Source: Spirosoma sp. 48-14
Lineage (GTDB): Bacteria; Bacteroidota; Bacteroidia; Cytophagales; Spirosomataceae
Reading direction: 5' to 3'
Assembly (NCBI RefSeq): GCF_001898575.1
Contig: NZ_MKUD01000006.1
Location: 168,459 to 232,458 of the forward strand
Length of the DNA stretch: 64,000 bases
This document shows, piece after piece, positions 9,233 to 17,551 of the stretch. The notes beneath the pieces are model-generated. The model was given only the letters and a program-made list of their open reading frames with translations. It made no database searches and was not told the origin of the DNA. Both the position numbers and the translations under genes were made by a program. Within the stretch, counting starts at the first letter, position 1, and each line of letters opens with the position of its first letter.

Positions 9233-10045
9233 GTGATTGTACTGGCCGCGTTCATTGGGCACTGGTATTTGTCCCTGTTCTGCCAAACATTTTTCTTACA
9301 CCGCTATTCAGCCCATAAAATGTTCTCCATGAGCAAATTCTGGGAGCGGTTCTTTTACACACTGACGTATATCTCGCAGGGGTCTTCGTACTTGAGTCCA
9401 CGGGCTTATGCAGTCCTGCACCGGATGCACCACGCGTTCAGTGATACTGAAAAAGATCCTCATTCGCCACATCATACCAAGAATATCTTCACCATGATGT
9501 GGAAGACCAAAGATATTTATAACGCCGTTCTGCACCGTAAATATGCCGTTGAGCGTCAGTTCGACCGTAACTACCCTGAATGGAATTTTATTGAAAAGCT
9601 GGGTGATTCTTGGGTGTCGCGAATTGGTTGGGGTGTACTCTACAGCGTATTCTACATCTTTGCCTTCATTTACCTGGATATGCACTGGGCGTTTTTCTTC
9701 CTGTTGCCGGTCCATTTTGTAATGGGACCTGTGCATGGAGCTATCATCAACTGGAGTGGTCATAAGTACGGCTATTCGAACTTCGACAACCACGATCAAT
9801 CGAAAAATTCGCTGGTGCTGGATGTGGTTATGATGGGTGAGCTGTTCCAGAATAACCACCATAAGCGTCCAAATGCAGCTAATTTTGGAGCAAAATGGTT
9901 TGAATTCGATCCGACCTACCCACTCATTGGTATTCTGCATAAACTGCACATTGTTCGGTTACGTCCGTCAGCAGAGGCCAAGAAAGCGCAGCTGGAAGTG
10001 GGACATGACCGCCGGGTTGATGTTCATGAGGAAGTGGAAGGCTAG
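9233..10045 (+). CDS. Acyl-lipid/acyl-CoA fatty-acid desaturase
   Basis: This 270-residue integral membrane di-iron enzyme introduces a cis double bond into fatty acyl chains. The three histidine boxes are HRYSAH, HRMHH and NNHHKRP, in the order and spacing of the stearoyl-CoA desaturase (Delta-9) group. There are about four membrane segments, and the first is incomplete if the GTG is wrong. No ATG exists upstream in frame before the stop at 9197-9199, so GTG 9233 is the best start. A tight hairpin ends the gene. Confidence 0.85.
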   Translation: MIVLAAFIGHWYLSLFCQTFFLHRYSAHKMFSMSKFWERFFYTLTYISQGSSYLSPRAYAVLHRMHHAFSDTEKDPHSPHHTKNIFTMMWKTKDIYNAVLHRKYAVERQFDRNYPEWNFIEKLGDSWVSRIGWGVLYSVFYIFAFIYLDMHWAFFFLLPVHFVMGPVHGAIINWSGHKYGYSNFDNHDQSKNSLVLDVVMMGELFQNNHHKRPNAANFGAKWFEFDPTYPLIGILHKLHIVRLRPSAEAKKAQLEVGHDRRVDVHEEVEG

Positions 10046-10079
10046 ATTAAAACGGACATATATATTGCCCCAGAAGGCA

Positions 10080-10113
10080 ACGAAAAAGCCCTGAATGTTC
10101 AGGGCTTTTTCGT
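10080..10113. terminator. 16-bp hairpin between convergent genes
   Basis: Arms 10080-10095 and 10098-10113 are perfect complements (core AAAAAGCCCTGAA). They are flanked by A and T runs, so this should be a good bidirectional intrinsic terminator. Confidence 0.85.
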
Positions 10114-10133
10114 TTTATTTGGAATACAAGTAA

Positions 10134-10661
10134 TTACAAAAGCGCTTTAGCGATGTCATGCCATGATTTAACCCGCCGAAACTGGGTGTCTTCACGGTTA
10201 TGAAGGGCATCGAAAAGAAAGCCTTCTCCCTGAAACGTGCGGAGATTTCGGGGTAAATCGTCGATCAAAAAGTCCGTATTTAGGACACTTTTATCGCCTA
10301 GAAAAATATAGTTATGCCAGGTTATTGCCGGGAAGTGTCGTTGCAGCCAGTCCCATTTTTCGCGGAGTGAGTTAGGGAATTCCTGAGCGGCCGATGCCAC
10401 AAAAACATCGTACTTCTGCATTAGCTCAGCAATGACTTCCTGTGCCCCTTCTATCACCTCAATGTCAGCAAAGAAGCCTGGTTCGTACACCCGTTCTGAC
10501 AAAGCCTGGTACTCATGTTCGTCGAACAACTCGTGAAAGGACTTTTCTTTCAATTCATCGAGGGTGTAGCGGGGCATTTCGCCCTCCAGATAGAGTTTAA
10601 CGAATTTGGCGTGTGTGTCGGCCATGACATCATCCATGTCGATGGCAATGCGTTGTTTCAT
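10134..10661 (-). CDS. 5'(3')-deoxyribonucleotidase, HAD superfamily
   Basis: This 175-residue protein matches the NT5C family, which dephosphorylates deoxynucleoside monophosphates in the cytoplasm. The nucleophile motif is DMDDVMADT at residues 8-16. Later HAD motifs are VFVASAAQEFPNS and the acidic FLIDDLPRNL. The length is normal for the bacterial form. It probably helps balance the deoxynucleotide pool. Confidence 0.85.
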   Translation of the reverse strand: MKQRIAIDMDDVMADTHAKFVKLYLEGEMPRYTLDELKEKSFHELFDEHEYQALSERVYEPGFFADIEVIEGAQEVIAELMQKYDVFVASAAQEFPNSLREKWDWLQRHFPAITWHNYIFLGDKSVLNTDFLIDDLPRNLRTFQGEGFLFDALHNREDTQFRRVKSWHDIAKALL

Positions 10662-10768
10662 AAGTGTCTGATCGGACCGCCGACGCGGCCAGGATTTAGC
10701 TGATTTAACTGATCTGCCTTGATGCTTTCAAAGAAAGCCTTTTACAAAATCATAGTTGGTCAGTCAAA

Positions 10769-12235
10769 TCACATAAATCCCGGTTTAAATTGTTCAAGAT
10801 AATCGGCGACGCGCCGGACAAATTGACCACCTAATGAGCCATCGACAACGCGGTGGTCATACGAGTGGGAAAGGAACATTAATTGACGAATACCAATAAA
10901 ATCGCCTTGTGGCGTTTCGATGACGGCCGGTTTTTTGACGATGGCACCAAAGGCCATGATCGCGACCTGGGGCTGTACAATGATCGGTGTACCCATGAGG
11001 TTGCCAAACGTACCGATGTTGGAGATGGTGTAGGTGCCACCCGCCAAGTCGTCGGCTGTTAGTTTGTTCTCGCGGGCCCGTTTGGTCAGATCATTTACCT
11101 TTTTGGTCAACCCTACCAGATTATATTGATCAGCATTATGGATTACGGGGACAATAAGATTGCCGTTGGGCAAAGCCACCGCCATACCAATATTGACCTG
11201 CTTTTTGACCAGAATTGTATCGCCTTCTACCGAAATGTTGATCATCGGGAAGTCTTTGATGGCTTTCACAACGGCTTCAACCAGTATAGGTGTATAGGTC
11301 AGGTTTTCGCCTGTTTGTTGCTTAAACTGGTCTTTGACTTTCGTTCGCCACTCGACAACGGGGGTCATATCGGCCTCCACAAACGAACTGACATGGGGCG
11401 AAATCTGCTTCGACTCCACCATGCGCTGAGCGATCATCTTCCGCATTCGATCCATCTGGATGATGTCGGTCTGTCCATTTAGCGAACGCGGTGCAGTAGG
11501 CTGGGTGCTGGGTACTGGGGGAGTGGAGCCTGTAGCGACAAACTTTCCGAGGTCTTTACCCTTTTGCGCCGTACTCCATGTCTCATGCACTTTCCCTTCT
11601 GCCCGGTCAATTACATAAGCCAGAATATCTTTTTTGGTCAGCCGATTGTCGGCACCTGAGCCCGGAATGCGATCCAACTCATCCCGTGAAACGGATTCCT
11701 CCTTGGCAATATTCAGGACCAGCGGGGAATAAAAGCGGTTGGCAAAAATAGGACCATCATTGGGTAGAACGTGTTTGGATGATGCCGTTCCCGTTTCTGG
11801 TACAGCCGGACGGCTGCTCATGGCCGAAATGCTGGCTTCCAGTTCGCGGGCTACTTCGGTAACGTCGTGGCTTTCGGCTTCGGGCTGTGATGTTGCCAAT
11901 TCAGGATTGGCAACATCACCAATGCCTTTGGGCGTTTCATAGGAGTCGTCGGGTTGGTCGTTGCTGGGTGCAGTAGCTTGTTCCGCAGATTCCTTGGCGA
12001 CTTCGATTCGGGCGATGGGAGCCCCAATCGCAACGACATCACCGTCTTTTACCAATAGTTCTTTCAAAACACCCGCAAACGGGGCTGGTACTTCCGTGTC
12101 CACTTTATCGGTCGCCACTTCCAGTACTGACTCGTCGGCTTCGATACGGTCGCCCGGTTGTTTCAACCAGGTGATGACCGTACATTCCATTATACTTTCG
12201 CCCATTTTGGGCATAATCATGTCGATGAGCGCCAT
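10769..12235 (-). CDS. 2-oxo acid dehydrogenase E2 acyltransferase
   Basis: This 488-residue protein is the dihydrolipoyl acyltransferase core of a pyruvate- or branched-chain-type dehydrogenase complex. In order it has a lipoyl domain with the attachment Lys44 in ATDKVDT, a long linker, a peripheral-subunit-binding domain (SPLVLNIAKEE...LTKKDILAYV) and the catalytic domain with SHSYDHRVVDG (H-x3-D) near the C-terminus. I chose the ATG at 12235, since the lipoyl domain begins there. E1 and E3 genes are not in the window, so the substrate is unassigned. The linker carries an in-frame 14-bp palindrome (11887-11919). Confidence 0.92.
   Translation of the reverse strand: MALIDMIMPKMGESIMECTVITWLKQPGDRIEADESVLEVATDKVDTEVPAPFAGVLKELLVKDGDVVAIGAPIARIEVAKESAEQATAPSNDQPDDSYETPKGIGDVANPELATSQPEAESHDVTEVARELEASISAMSSRPAVPETGTASSKHVLPNDGPIFANRFYSPLVLNIAKEESVSRDELDRIPGSGADNRLTKKDILAYVIDRAEGKVHETWSTAQKGKDLGKFVATGSTPPVPSTQPTAPRSLNGQTDIIQMDRMRKMIAQRMVESKQISPHVSSFVEADMTPVVEWRTKVKDQFKQQTGENLTYTPILVEAVVKAIKDFPMINISVEGDTILVKKQVNIGMAVALPNGNLIVPVIHNADQYNLVGLTKKVNDLTKRARENKLTADDLAGGTYTISNIGTFGNLMGTPIIVQPQVAIMAFGAIVKKPAVIETPQGDFIGIRQLMFLSHSYDHRVVDGSLGGQFVRRVADYLEQFKPGFM
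11887..11919. repeat. 14-bp palindrome inside the E2 linker
   Basis: Arms 11887-11900 and 11906-11919 are perfect complements with a 5-nt loop. On the minus strand the span encodes roughly DVANPELATS in the flexible linker between the lipoyl and subunit-binding domains. Confidence 0.7.
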
Positions 12236-12250
12236 ATTCGTTAAGGAGCG

Positions 12251-12328
12251 AGGAGTGGGGAGCAAGGAGTTAGAAGGGCTGACGCATCAACGTTTACCAA
12301 CCATTCTCATTCCTTGTTCCCCACTCCT
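12251..12328. repeat. Imperfect inverted repeat between cinA and the E2 gene
   Basis: Arms 12251-12275 and 12304-12328 pair over about 25 bp with a few mismatches or wobbles (core AGGAGTGGGGA). It lies downstream of the cinA stop and just ahead of the E2 start on the same strand. Confidence 0.75.
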
Positions 12329-12333
12329 ACATA

Positions 12334-13584
12334 CTAGTTCATAATTTCTTCCCGCAGCATGTTTAGCAGATAGGTGCTGGTAAGCTGGATGTTCTGGTCG
12401 CGGTACTGACCTAGTTTGAGTAGCCGCGTAACTGTACGTGTATCTGTTGCACAGGCAATCCAGATCGTTCCAACGGGCTTATCGGGTGTACCTCCATCGG
12501 GCCCCGCAATTCCGCTGGTAGCGATTCCTACGTTTGTGCCGAGTGCGGTTCGTACACCTTCGGCCATTTGCCGTACTGTTTCCTCGCTGACAGCGCCAAA
12601 AAGTTCCAGCGTTTCGGGCTTTACACCCAGGGAGGCTACTTTGACAGCGTTGCTATAACTCACAATACTTCCCCAAAAATAAGCCGACGAGCCTGGGACT
12701 TTAGTGATCTGTGACGATACATAACCACCTGTGCAACTTTCGGCAATGCCCAGGGTAAGATTTTTTTCTTTCAGTAATCGCCCAACTACGTCTTCAAGTT
12801 CGTCATTATCGAAGCCAAATACGTGTTTGCTAATGAGAGGCATCACCTTTTCTACCTGATCGGCCAATTCCTGATCAAGTACGCTATTATTATCGCCGGT
12901 GGCTGTCAGCCGAAGTTTTACCCCGCCAAAACTGGGTAAATACGCGAGTTTGATATGGTCGGGTAGGGCGTCTTCCCAGGCTTCGATCCGTTCAGCCAGA
13001 AACGATTCGCCAATGCCTACCGTCCGAATCATTTTATGTTTGATGATCGGTGTCTGGAAATGGGTGGTCAGTTTTGGCAAAATCCGGTTCGCCATAAGGT
13101 GCTTCATCTCAAAGGGAACCCCCGGAAGCGATACGTACACCCGTCCTTCATATTCAAACCACATACCGGGGGCCGTCCCCCAATCGTTCTGAATATAAAC
13201 GGCATTGGCGGGCAGGTCGGCCTGGGCACGGTTTAGGTCGGTCATTTCCCGGCCTCGCTTGACAAAAAAACTGGTTACCAAGGCCAGTGCATCGGGATTT
13301 CTGACCATGCCGACGCCAAAATAGGTGCAAAGCGTTTTCTTGGTGATGTCGTCTTTAGTTGGGCCCAGACCTCCAGTAATGATGATGACATCGGCCCGTT
13401 GATGGGCTTCGTGTAGTACTTGCAGGATAACCTCAGCCTGATCACCTACCGATGATTTGCGGACGGTTCGAATCCCGATGTTGGTAAGTTCGGTGCCAAT
13501 CCAGGCAGTATTCGTATCGATAATTTGCCCGAACAATATTTCGTCGCCAATGGTAATTACTTCGGCACGGATGGTGTTAGTCAT
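12334..13584 (-). CDS. cinA: CinA-family protein (NMN deamidase-related)
   Basis: This 416-residue protein has two domains: an N-terminal MoCF-like domain (EVITIGDEILFGQIIDTNT, IITGGLGPTKDD, VYVSLPGVPFEM) and a C-terminal CinA domain (LGIAESCTGGYVSSQIT, GIAGPDGGTPDKPVGT). The latter deamidates nicotinamide mononucleotide in pyridine-nucleotide salvage; the former is associated with ADP-ribose pyrophosphatase activity. I chose the ATG at 13584. An in-frame extension to 13644 would be encoded by a repeat element and gives a low-complexity N-terminus, so I rejected it. Confidence 0.92.
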   Translation of the reverse strand: MTNTIRAEVITIGDEILFGQIIDTNTAWIGTELTNIGIRTVRKSSVGDQAEVILQVLHEAHQRADVIIITGGLGPTKDDITKKTLCTYFGVGMVRNPDALALVTSFFVKRGREMTDLNRAQADLPANAVYIQNDWGTAPGMWFEYEGRVYVSLPGVPFEMKHLMANRILPKLTTHFQTPIIKHKMIRTVGIGESFLAERIEAWEDALPDHIKLAYLPSFGGVKLRLTATGDNNSVLDQELADQVEKVMPLISKHVFGFDNDELEDVVGRLLKEKNLTLGIAESCTGGYVSSQITKVPGSSAYFWGSIVSYSNAVKVASLGVKPETLELFGAVSEETVRQMAEGVRTALGTNVGIATSGIAGPDGGTPDKPVGTIWIACATDTRTVTRLLKLGQYRDQNIQLTSTYLLNMLREEIMN

Positions 13585-13587
13585 AGA

Positions 13588-13720
13588 AATGAATAATGAG
13601 TAATGGATAATGAATAATGACTTAGAGCCAGCATTCGGGGGCATGAATGAAAATTTATTTATTGACCATCAGGGGGTTAAAAAATATTTTTCATTCTTCA
13701 TTATACATTATGCATTCATT
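13588..13720. repeat. Inverted repeat of 'aatgaataatga' words
   Basis: 13588-13620 is a run of AATGA/ATAATG words, and 13691-13720 holds the complementary words. The two arms pair imperfectly over about 30 bp around a 70-nt spacer. The element lies in the leader of cinA. Confidence 0.7.
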
Positions 13721-13725
13721 GCTGT

Positions 13726-13733
13726 CAAAAGTA
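13726..13733 (-). promoter_or_regulatory. -7 box of cinA
   Basis: The minus-strand reading TACTTTTG matches TAnnTTTG. It would put the transcript start near 13719, inside or just before the inverted repeat, giving a leader of about 135 nt. Confidence 0.4.
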
Positions 13734-13788
13734 CGAAAAAACGATTTAGCGCCATTGTTCGTTACGAAATAGCAACCTGATAAATGCA

Positions 13789-14556
13789 ATGATGAATAAA
13801 ACCATTTTTACGGCCGCCCTGCTTGCCTTCGCGCTCAGTCAACCAAGCTTTGCTCAGGATTCGACCCGCCAGCAGCAATCCTCTGGGGGCGGCATTTTTG
13901 GTAAAATCCTGAAAGCCGTAACCGAAACAGCCCCCACAACGTCGGGCGGATTGACTAGTACCGATATTGCGTCCGGGCTAAAAGAAGCCTTACGGATTGG
14001 GGTTACCAATGGATCGAATCAGGCTTCGAAACTGGATGGCTATTTTAAAAACCCATTGTTGAAAATTGCGTTCCCGCCCGAAGCACAAAATGTAGCAACA
14101 AGACTGCGGCAGTTGGGCTTTAACAAGCAGGTCGATCAATTTGAGCTATCGATGAACCGGGCTGCTGAAGATGCTGCCAAGAAAGCGGCTCCTGTGTTTG
14201 TGAAGGCCATTACGTCGATGAGTATTCAGGATGCCGTTGGTATTTTGCGGGGTAATGATGATGCCGCTACCCAGTATCTTCGCCGGACATCAGGCCAGCA
14301 GCTTGTAACGGAGTTTACGCCTATTGTCGACAGTACACTACGGAAAAACAACGCAACCAAATATTACACCGACCTGGCCAATATTTATAACAAGATACCG
14401 CTTGTGCAGAAGGTAAATCCGAATCTGACCGAATATGCCACGGGCAAAGCTGTCGATGGATTATTTATTCTGGTTGCTCAGGAAGAGAAGAAAATACGGG
14501 AGAACCCGGCTGCGCGGGTAACGGACTTATTGAAAAAAGTATTTTCGAAACAGTAA
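13789..14556 (+). CDS. Exported DUF4197 protein
   Basis: This 255-residue protein starts with a signal peptide (MNKTIFTAALLAFALSQPSFAQ) and then matches DUF4197 along its whole length, including GLKEALRIGVTNG, LPPEA-like FPPEAQNV, LNRAAEDAA-like MNRAAEDAAKKA and GILRGNDDAATQYLR. Family members are periplasmic or membrane-associated proteins of unknown function. Two adjacent ATGs exist (13789, 13792). The last codons and the stop lie inside a 32-bp inverted repeat shared with the converging haemoglobin gene. Confidence 0.85.
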   Translation: MMNKTIFTAALLAFALSQPSFAQDSTRQQQSSGGGIFGKILKAVTETAPTTSGGLTSTDIASGLKEALRIGVTNGSNQASKLDGYFKNPLLKIAFPPEAQNVATRLRQLGFNKQVDQFELSMNRAAEDAAKKAAPVFVKAITSMSIQDAVGILRGNDDAATQYLRRTSGQQLVTEFTPIVDSTLRKNNATKYYTDLANIYNKIPLVQKVNPNLTEYATGKAVDGLFILVAQEEKKIRENPAARVTDLLKKVFSKQ

Positions 14557-14627
14557 CGTGGGTGGTAACCGCGATTTATACTAATTTTAATAGCTATAAA
14601 TCGCGGGTTACCACCCACGTTACTGTT
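14549..14627. repeat. 32-bp inverted repeat containing both stop codons
   Basis: Arms 14549-14580 and 14595-14627 pair over 32 bp with one bulged base. The left arm holds the last codons and TAA (14554-14556) of the DUF4197 gene, and the right arm holds the minus-strand stop (14620-14622) of the haemoglobin gene, so both proteins end in Gln encoded by mirror copies. Confidence 0.9.
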
Positions 14628-15021
14628 CCATATACGAGTCATTGTTGATGTACTCAAGCTTGTTGCTCCAGACCAGCGCAATCTGGGTAGCCCGCTGACG
14701 AACCTGTTCGGCGGTTTCGCCAGTGAAATTCTCGGCTAAGGTTGCTGAAAACAACTGCAACCAGCGCTCGAAGTGGTCGATGGTAAGTGTATGCTGTTGA
14801 TTGACAATTAGATGAGGTCGGAACGGGTGTCCATCATAAGCATTGTTTCCCAGGATGATCGATTCCCAGAAGGCGTACATCTTAGGCAAATGTTTCGACC
14901 AGTCCACCTGGGCAACATCGGTAAAAACAGGGCCGATTAGCGGATCAACCTGCACTTTCTGATAAAAGGAATCGACCAGAAACTTAATGGCTTCCGGCGA
15001 ATCCAGCGTTTTCCTGGACAT
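14620..15021 (-). CDS. Group III truncated haemoglobin
   Basis: This 133-residue protein matches the trHbIII family of small 2-on-2 globins. Visible landmarks are FYQKVQVDPLIGPVF in the first helices, WESIILGNNAYDGHPFRPH and the likely proximal histidine in DHFERWLQLF. These proteins bind oxygen, nitric oxide or sulfide; the exact role is unresolved. The C-terminal codons and stop are part of an inverted repeat. The ArsC/Spx-like gene lies upstream on the same strand, separated by another repeat. Confidence 0.9.
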   Translation of the reverse strand: MSRKTLDSPEAIKFLVDSFYQKVQVDPLIGPVFTDVAQVDWSKHLPKMYAFWESIILGNNAYDGHPFRPHLIVNQQHTLTIDHFERWLQLFSATLAENFTGETAEQVRQRATQIALVWSNKLEYINNDSYMEQ

Positions 15022-15034
15022 AATGTTATTGTGG

Positions 15035-15114
15035 TTTTCGACAGGATTTACAGGATGAATAAGATTATCCTTGATGATAAATAATCCTGTTCATCCTGTA
15101 AATCCTGTCGAAAA
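15035..15114. repeat. 25-bp inverted repeat, 'acaggat' words
   Basis: Arms 15035-15059 and 15090-15114 are perfect complements around a 30-nt loop. The arm contains ACAGGATTTACAGGATGAA, that is, a short word repeated. It lies between the ArsC/Spx-like gene and the haemoglobin gene. Confidence 0.9.
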
Positions 15115-15126
15115 TACAACCGTTAA

Positions 15127-15474
15127 TCAGACCGAAAACGTTTCCTGGTACTGCTCTTCGTTGAAACCCAGCGCTACAATTTTGCCATCAGACTCGATCA
15201 GGGGACGACGAATCACCGATGTTTTGTCGAGCATCAAAGCGGTCGCTTCTTCGGCGTTGGTGGGCTTCTCGGCATCAGTGAGTTTTTTCCAGGTTAAGCC
15301 CGATCGGTTTACCAGCTCCTCCCAGGACTTTTGCGTAAGCCAGTGTTCGATTGTGGTCCGATCAATACCCTGCTTTTTATAGTCGTGAAATTGGTAGTCT
15401 ATACCGTGTTCAGCGAGCCAGGTACGGGCTTTTTTCACCGTGTCGCAATTCGGGATGGCGTAAAGGGTATACAT
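15127..15474 (-). CDS. ArsC/Spx-family (YffB-like) protein
   Basis: This 115-residue protein has a thioredoxin-like fold of the ArsC/Spx/YffB family. The single N-terminal Cys10 is in IPNCDTVKKA, and VIRRPLIESDGK is the conserved C-terminal signature. It could be a glutathione- or thiol-dependent reductase. True arsenate reduction is not implied because no other ars gene is nearby, and a C-x2-C Spx redox switch is absent. Confidence 0.85.
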   Translation of the reverse strand: MYTLYAIPNCDTVKKARTWLAEHGIDYQFHDYKKQGIDRTTIEHWLTQKSWEELVNRSGLTWKKLTDAEKPTNAEEATALMLDKTSVIRRPLIESDGKIVALGFNEEQYQETFSV

Positions 15475-15529
15475 ACGTGTAGGGGGAATCGAAGGGAAGG
15501 ACGACTACAATGTTTGATGAATAAAGCCG

Positions 15530-15537
15530 CAAAGTTA
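15530..15537 (-). promoter_or_regulatory. -7 box of the ArsC/Spx-like gene
   Basis: The minus-strand reading TAACTTTG matches TAnnTTTG, about 55 nt ahead of the ATG. Confidence 0.4.
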
Positions 15538-15774
15538 TTGGTCGAGCTGGAAAATGTCCGCATCCAGATTTTTCTTTCCCTGCATCAAATCGGTGATGAT
15601 TTTGACTTTCAGAATGAGAAGGGAGGATACGTATCTAACACCTCATTCGTGTAAGGCCAATATGGCTTTCCACGGAGTAGATTCATGACTTGTTTAAATA
15701 CTCGCAGATTAAACTGTTGTTGAAGGTAGGGGCAAGAATGATCTGTGGGTGTGTGGGTTTCCGGCTGTACTCCC

Positions 15775-15782
15775 TAAATTTG
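15775..15782 (+). promoter_or_regulatory. -7 box just ahead of gldC
   Basis: TAAATTTG matches TAnnTTTG but lies only five bases before the ATG at 15788. If used, the mRNA would be leaderless or nearly so. Confidence 0.4.
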
Positions 15783-15787
15783 TACCT

Positions 15788-16141
15788 ATGAAAAAGTCAG
15801 ATATTAATTTTTCGGTTGAACTTGATAAGGAAAACGTCCCTGAAAAAATTTATTGGGATGCTACCGATAACCCAAACGAAGGGCTCAGCGATACACGGGC
15901 TATTGCCATTGCCCTTTGGGATCACTACCACAACAGTACGCTCAAAATTGACCTTTGGACAAAGGATATGGAAGTGATCGATATGAAGCGCTTCCTGATC
16001 GAAATCATGAGTGGTATTGCCGACACGGCTATAAATGCAACGGGTGATCAGCAGATGGCCAATGACATCGAGAAAACCTGCCGGGTTCTCAGCAAACGGC
16101 TCGAAGAGGAAATTAAACAGCAGCAAAATCAACAGCAGTAG
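15788..16141 (+). CDS. gldC: Gliding motility protein GldC
   Basis: The 117-residue product matches GldC nearly end to end, with landmarks FSVELDKENVPEKIYWDATD, IAIALWDHYH and KIDLWTKDM. GldC is an accessory protein of Bacteroidota gliding motility and type IX secretion; in Flavobacterium it is not strictly essential. There is no signal peptide, so it is cytoplasmic. I chose the ATG at 15788 because conservation begins there, not at the upstream in-frame codon at 15749. No other gld gene is adjacent. The C-terminus is Gln-rich. Confidence 0.92.
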   Translation: MKKSDINFSVELDKENVPEKIYWDATDNPNEGLSDTRAIAIALWDHYHNSTLKIDLWTKDMEVIDMKRFLIEIMSGIADTAINATGDQQMANDIEKTCRVLSKRLEEEIKQQQNQQQ

Positions 16142-16198
16142 GCACGAAGTCAACACATTGGCCGTTAATTTGCTAAGGTCTGTTTAATCCTATTTTCT

Positions 16199-16276
16199 TA
16201 AATATGGAGACACGGAGAGCACAGCGCATAAGGAAATGTCTATGTTTTCTCTGTGTACTCCGTGTCTCCGTGTTTA
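16199..16276. repeat. 26-bp inverted repeat, 'cacggaga' words
   Basis: Arms 16199-16224 and 16251-16276 pair with a few mismatches or wobbles. Each is made of GGAGACACGGAGA-type words. It ends 12 bases before the start of the thioredoxin-like gene. Confidence 0.85.
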
Positions 16277-16288
16277 ATTCATTTATTC

Positions 16289-17476
16289 ATGAAAAAAATT
16301 CTTCTGTTGCTTCTGGTTGCTAATGTGGCCCTTGCCCAGAAAGCGGGTATTCAGTTTCGGCAAATTCCGGTGGCGGCTGTCTTTCAGGAGGCCCGGCGGG
16401 CGAATAAACCTGTATTTATCGAAATTTTTTCGCCAACCTGTCATGTATGTCAGAGCTTTATCCCTACGCTGGAAGATGCTCGGGTAGGTAAGTTCTATAA
16501 CAGCAAGTTTATCAGTACAAAGCTCGATATTAACCAGCCTACAACCCAGCAGTTTCTAACCAGCCGTCATTTGTTTGTGCCTTCGTTACCCTTGTTTCTG
16601 TATTTCGATCCGCAGCAGAATATGGTTCACTTCGCCATGAGTAATAACTCGACGGATGAAGTAATTCGGCATGGGACGAATGCGCTGGACCCGCAAACGC
16701 GCAGTCAGACAATGAAGGCGCGGTTTCAGCAGGGTGAGCGGTCGGCCAACTTCCTGATCGATTACGCCATGTATGCTCGGATCACACGCGATACGGTGGC
16801 GAATATGGCTGCGATGAATGAATATGCTCATCAGCAATCATCGGCTGCCTATGCCAACCAGACGAATTGGGCAGCACTTCAAAAACTGGTACTGGACTAT
16901 GAAAACCCATTATTTCAGTATATGCTGAATCACCTCGATACGTACCGAAAAGCCTATGGCGTTCAGGAAACCCAGCAGGTGGCTGAAAACATCCTGATGT
17001 CGTCGTTATACAGCGGTCGGGGGGCGCAGTTTCCGATTTCGAAGATTCTGGATGTGAAGCAGGGGCTGGTCAAAATCGGTATTGACCCCAAAGTGTCGGC
17101 CAATCGAACCTTACTGCCGGAAGTTAATGCCTATTTCCGGGCCCGACAGACCGCCAAAGCCGTTGAGCGCATGGATAATCAGGTAAATTCGAACCAGCTA
17201 ACCGTACCCGAGTATCTGTACATTTCCCGATTGTTTAATCGGAGCAGTCCCGATGCCAGCGACGTACCAACTGTTGTGAAGTGGGTGAACAAAGGCTTGG
17301 CCCTGAAACCTACCCCGAAGGATCAGGCTGATTTGTATTATGAACTGGCTGAAGCCTACCGTCGGGGCGGAAAAACGGCTGATGCTCAGAAAGCGGCTCA
17401 GAAATCCATGGAACTCGCCCAGGCCAGCCATGTCGATACGCGTCGTAATGTTGAGCAAATGGGAAAACTGAAGTAG
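16289..17476 (+). CDS. Exported thioredoxin-fold protein with C-terminal TPR-like region
   Basis: The product (395 residues from the ATG at 16289) opens with a signal peptide (MKKILLLLLVANVALA). A thioredoxin-like domain follows, with KPVFIEIFSPTCHVCQ holding a C-x2-C pair (CHVC) and the cis-Pro region FVPSLPLFLYF. The C-terminal third (near KDQADLYYELAEAYRRGGKTADAQKAAQKSMELA) looks like a tetratricopeptide repeat. The protein is probably a periplasmic thiol-disulfide oxidoreductase or a scaffold; the client is unknown. The start at 16253 would come from the repeat and is rejected. Confidence 0.7.
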   Translation: MKKILLLLLVANVALAQKAGIQFRQIPVAAVFQEARRANKPVFIEIFSPTCHVCQSFIPTLEDARVGKFYNSKFISTKLDINQPTTQQFLTSRHLFVPSLPLFLYFDPQQNMVHFAMSNNSTDEVIRHGTNALDPQTRSQTMKARFQQGERSANFLIDYAMYARITRDTVANMAAMNEYAHQQSSAAYANQTNWAALQKLVLDYENPLFQYMLNHLDTYRKAYGVQETQQVAENILMSSLYSGRGAQFPISKILDVKQGLVKIGIDPKVSANRTLLPEVNAYFRARQTAKAVERMDNQVNSNQLTVPEYLYISRLFNRSSPDASDVPTVVKWVNKGLALKPTPKDQADLYYELAEAYRRGGKTADAQKAAQKSMELAQASHVDTRRNVEQMGKLK

Positions 17477-17489
17477 TTTACGCTGATAG

Positions 17490-17531
17490 TAACAGAAAAG
17501 GGCCCCTTTGCAAAGGGGCCCTTTTCTGTTA
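17490..17531. terminator. 42-nt perfect palindrome between convergent genes
   Basis: 17490-17510 and 17511-17531 are exact reverse complements (core AAAAGGGCCCCTTTG). It lies between the convergent thioredoxin-like and DUF4397 genes, so it should terminate both. Confidence 0.9.
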
Positions 17532-17551
17532 TATAACCTTTTGAGTGAGTC

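Larger units (their letters stand above)
15475..15787. other. Divergent intergenic region without a recognised gene
   Basis: About 313 bp lie between the ArsC/Spx-like gene and gldC. Two candidate -7 boxes (15530-15537 minus, 15775-15782 plus) are the only signals I see. Open frames here lack family features. Confidence 0.5.

Noticed and set aside
13585-13644. Longer N-terminus for CinA
   Set aside because: The extension is encoded by AATGAATAATG repeat words (giving an IIHYSLFI-like peptide), while CinA homology begins at the ATG at 13584.
15127-15474. Arsenate-resistance gene
   Set aside because: Only the broad ArsC/Spx/YffB family can be supported; no ars regulator or efflux gene is adjacent.
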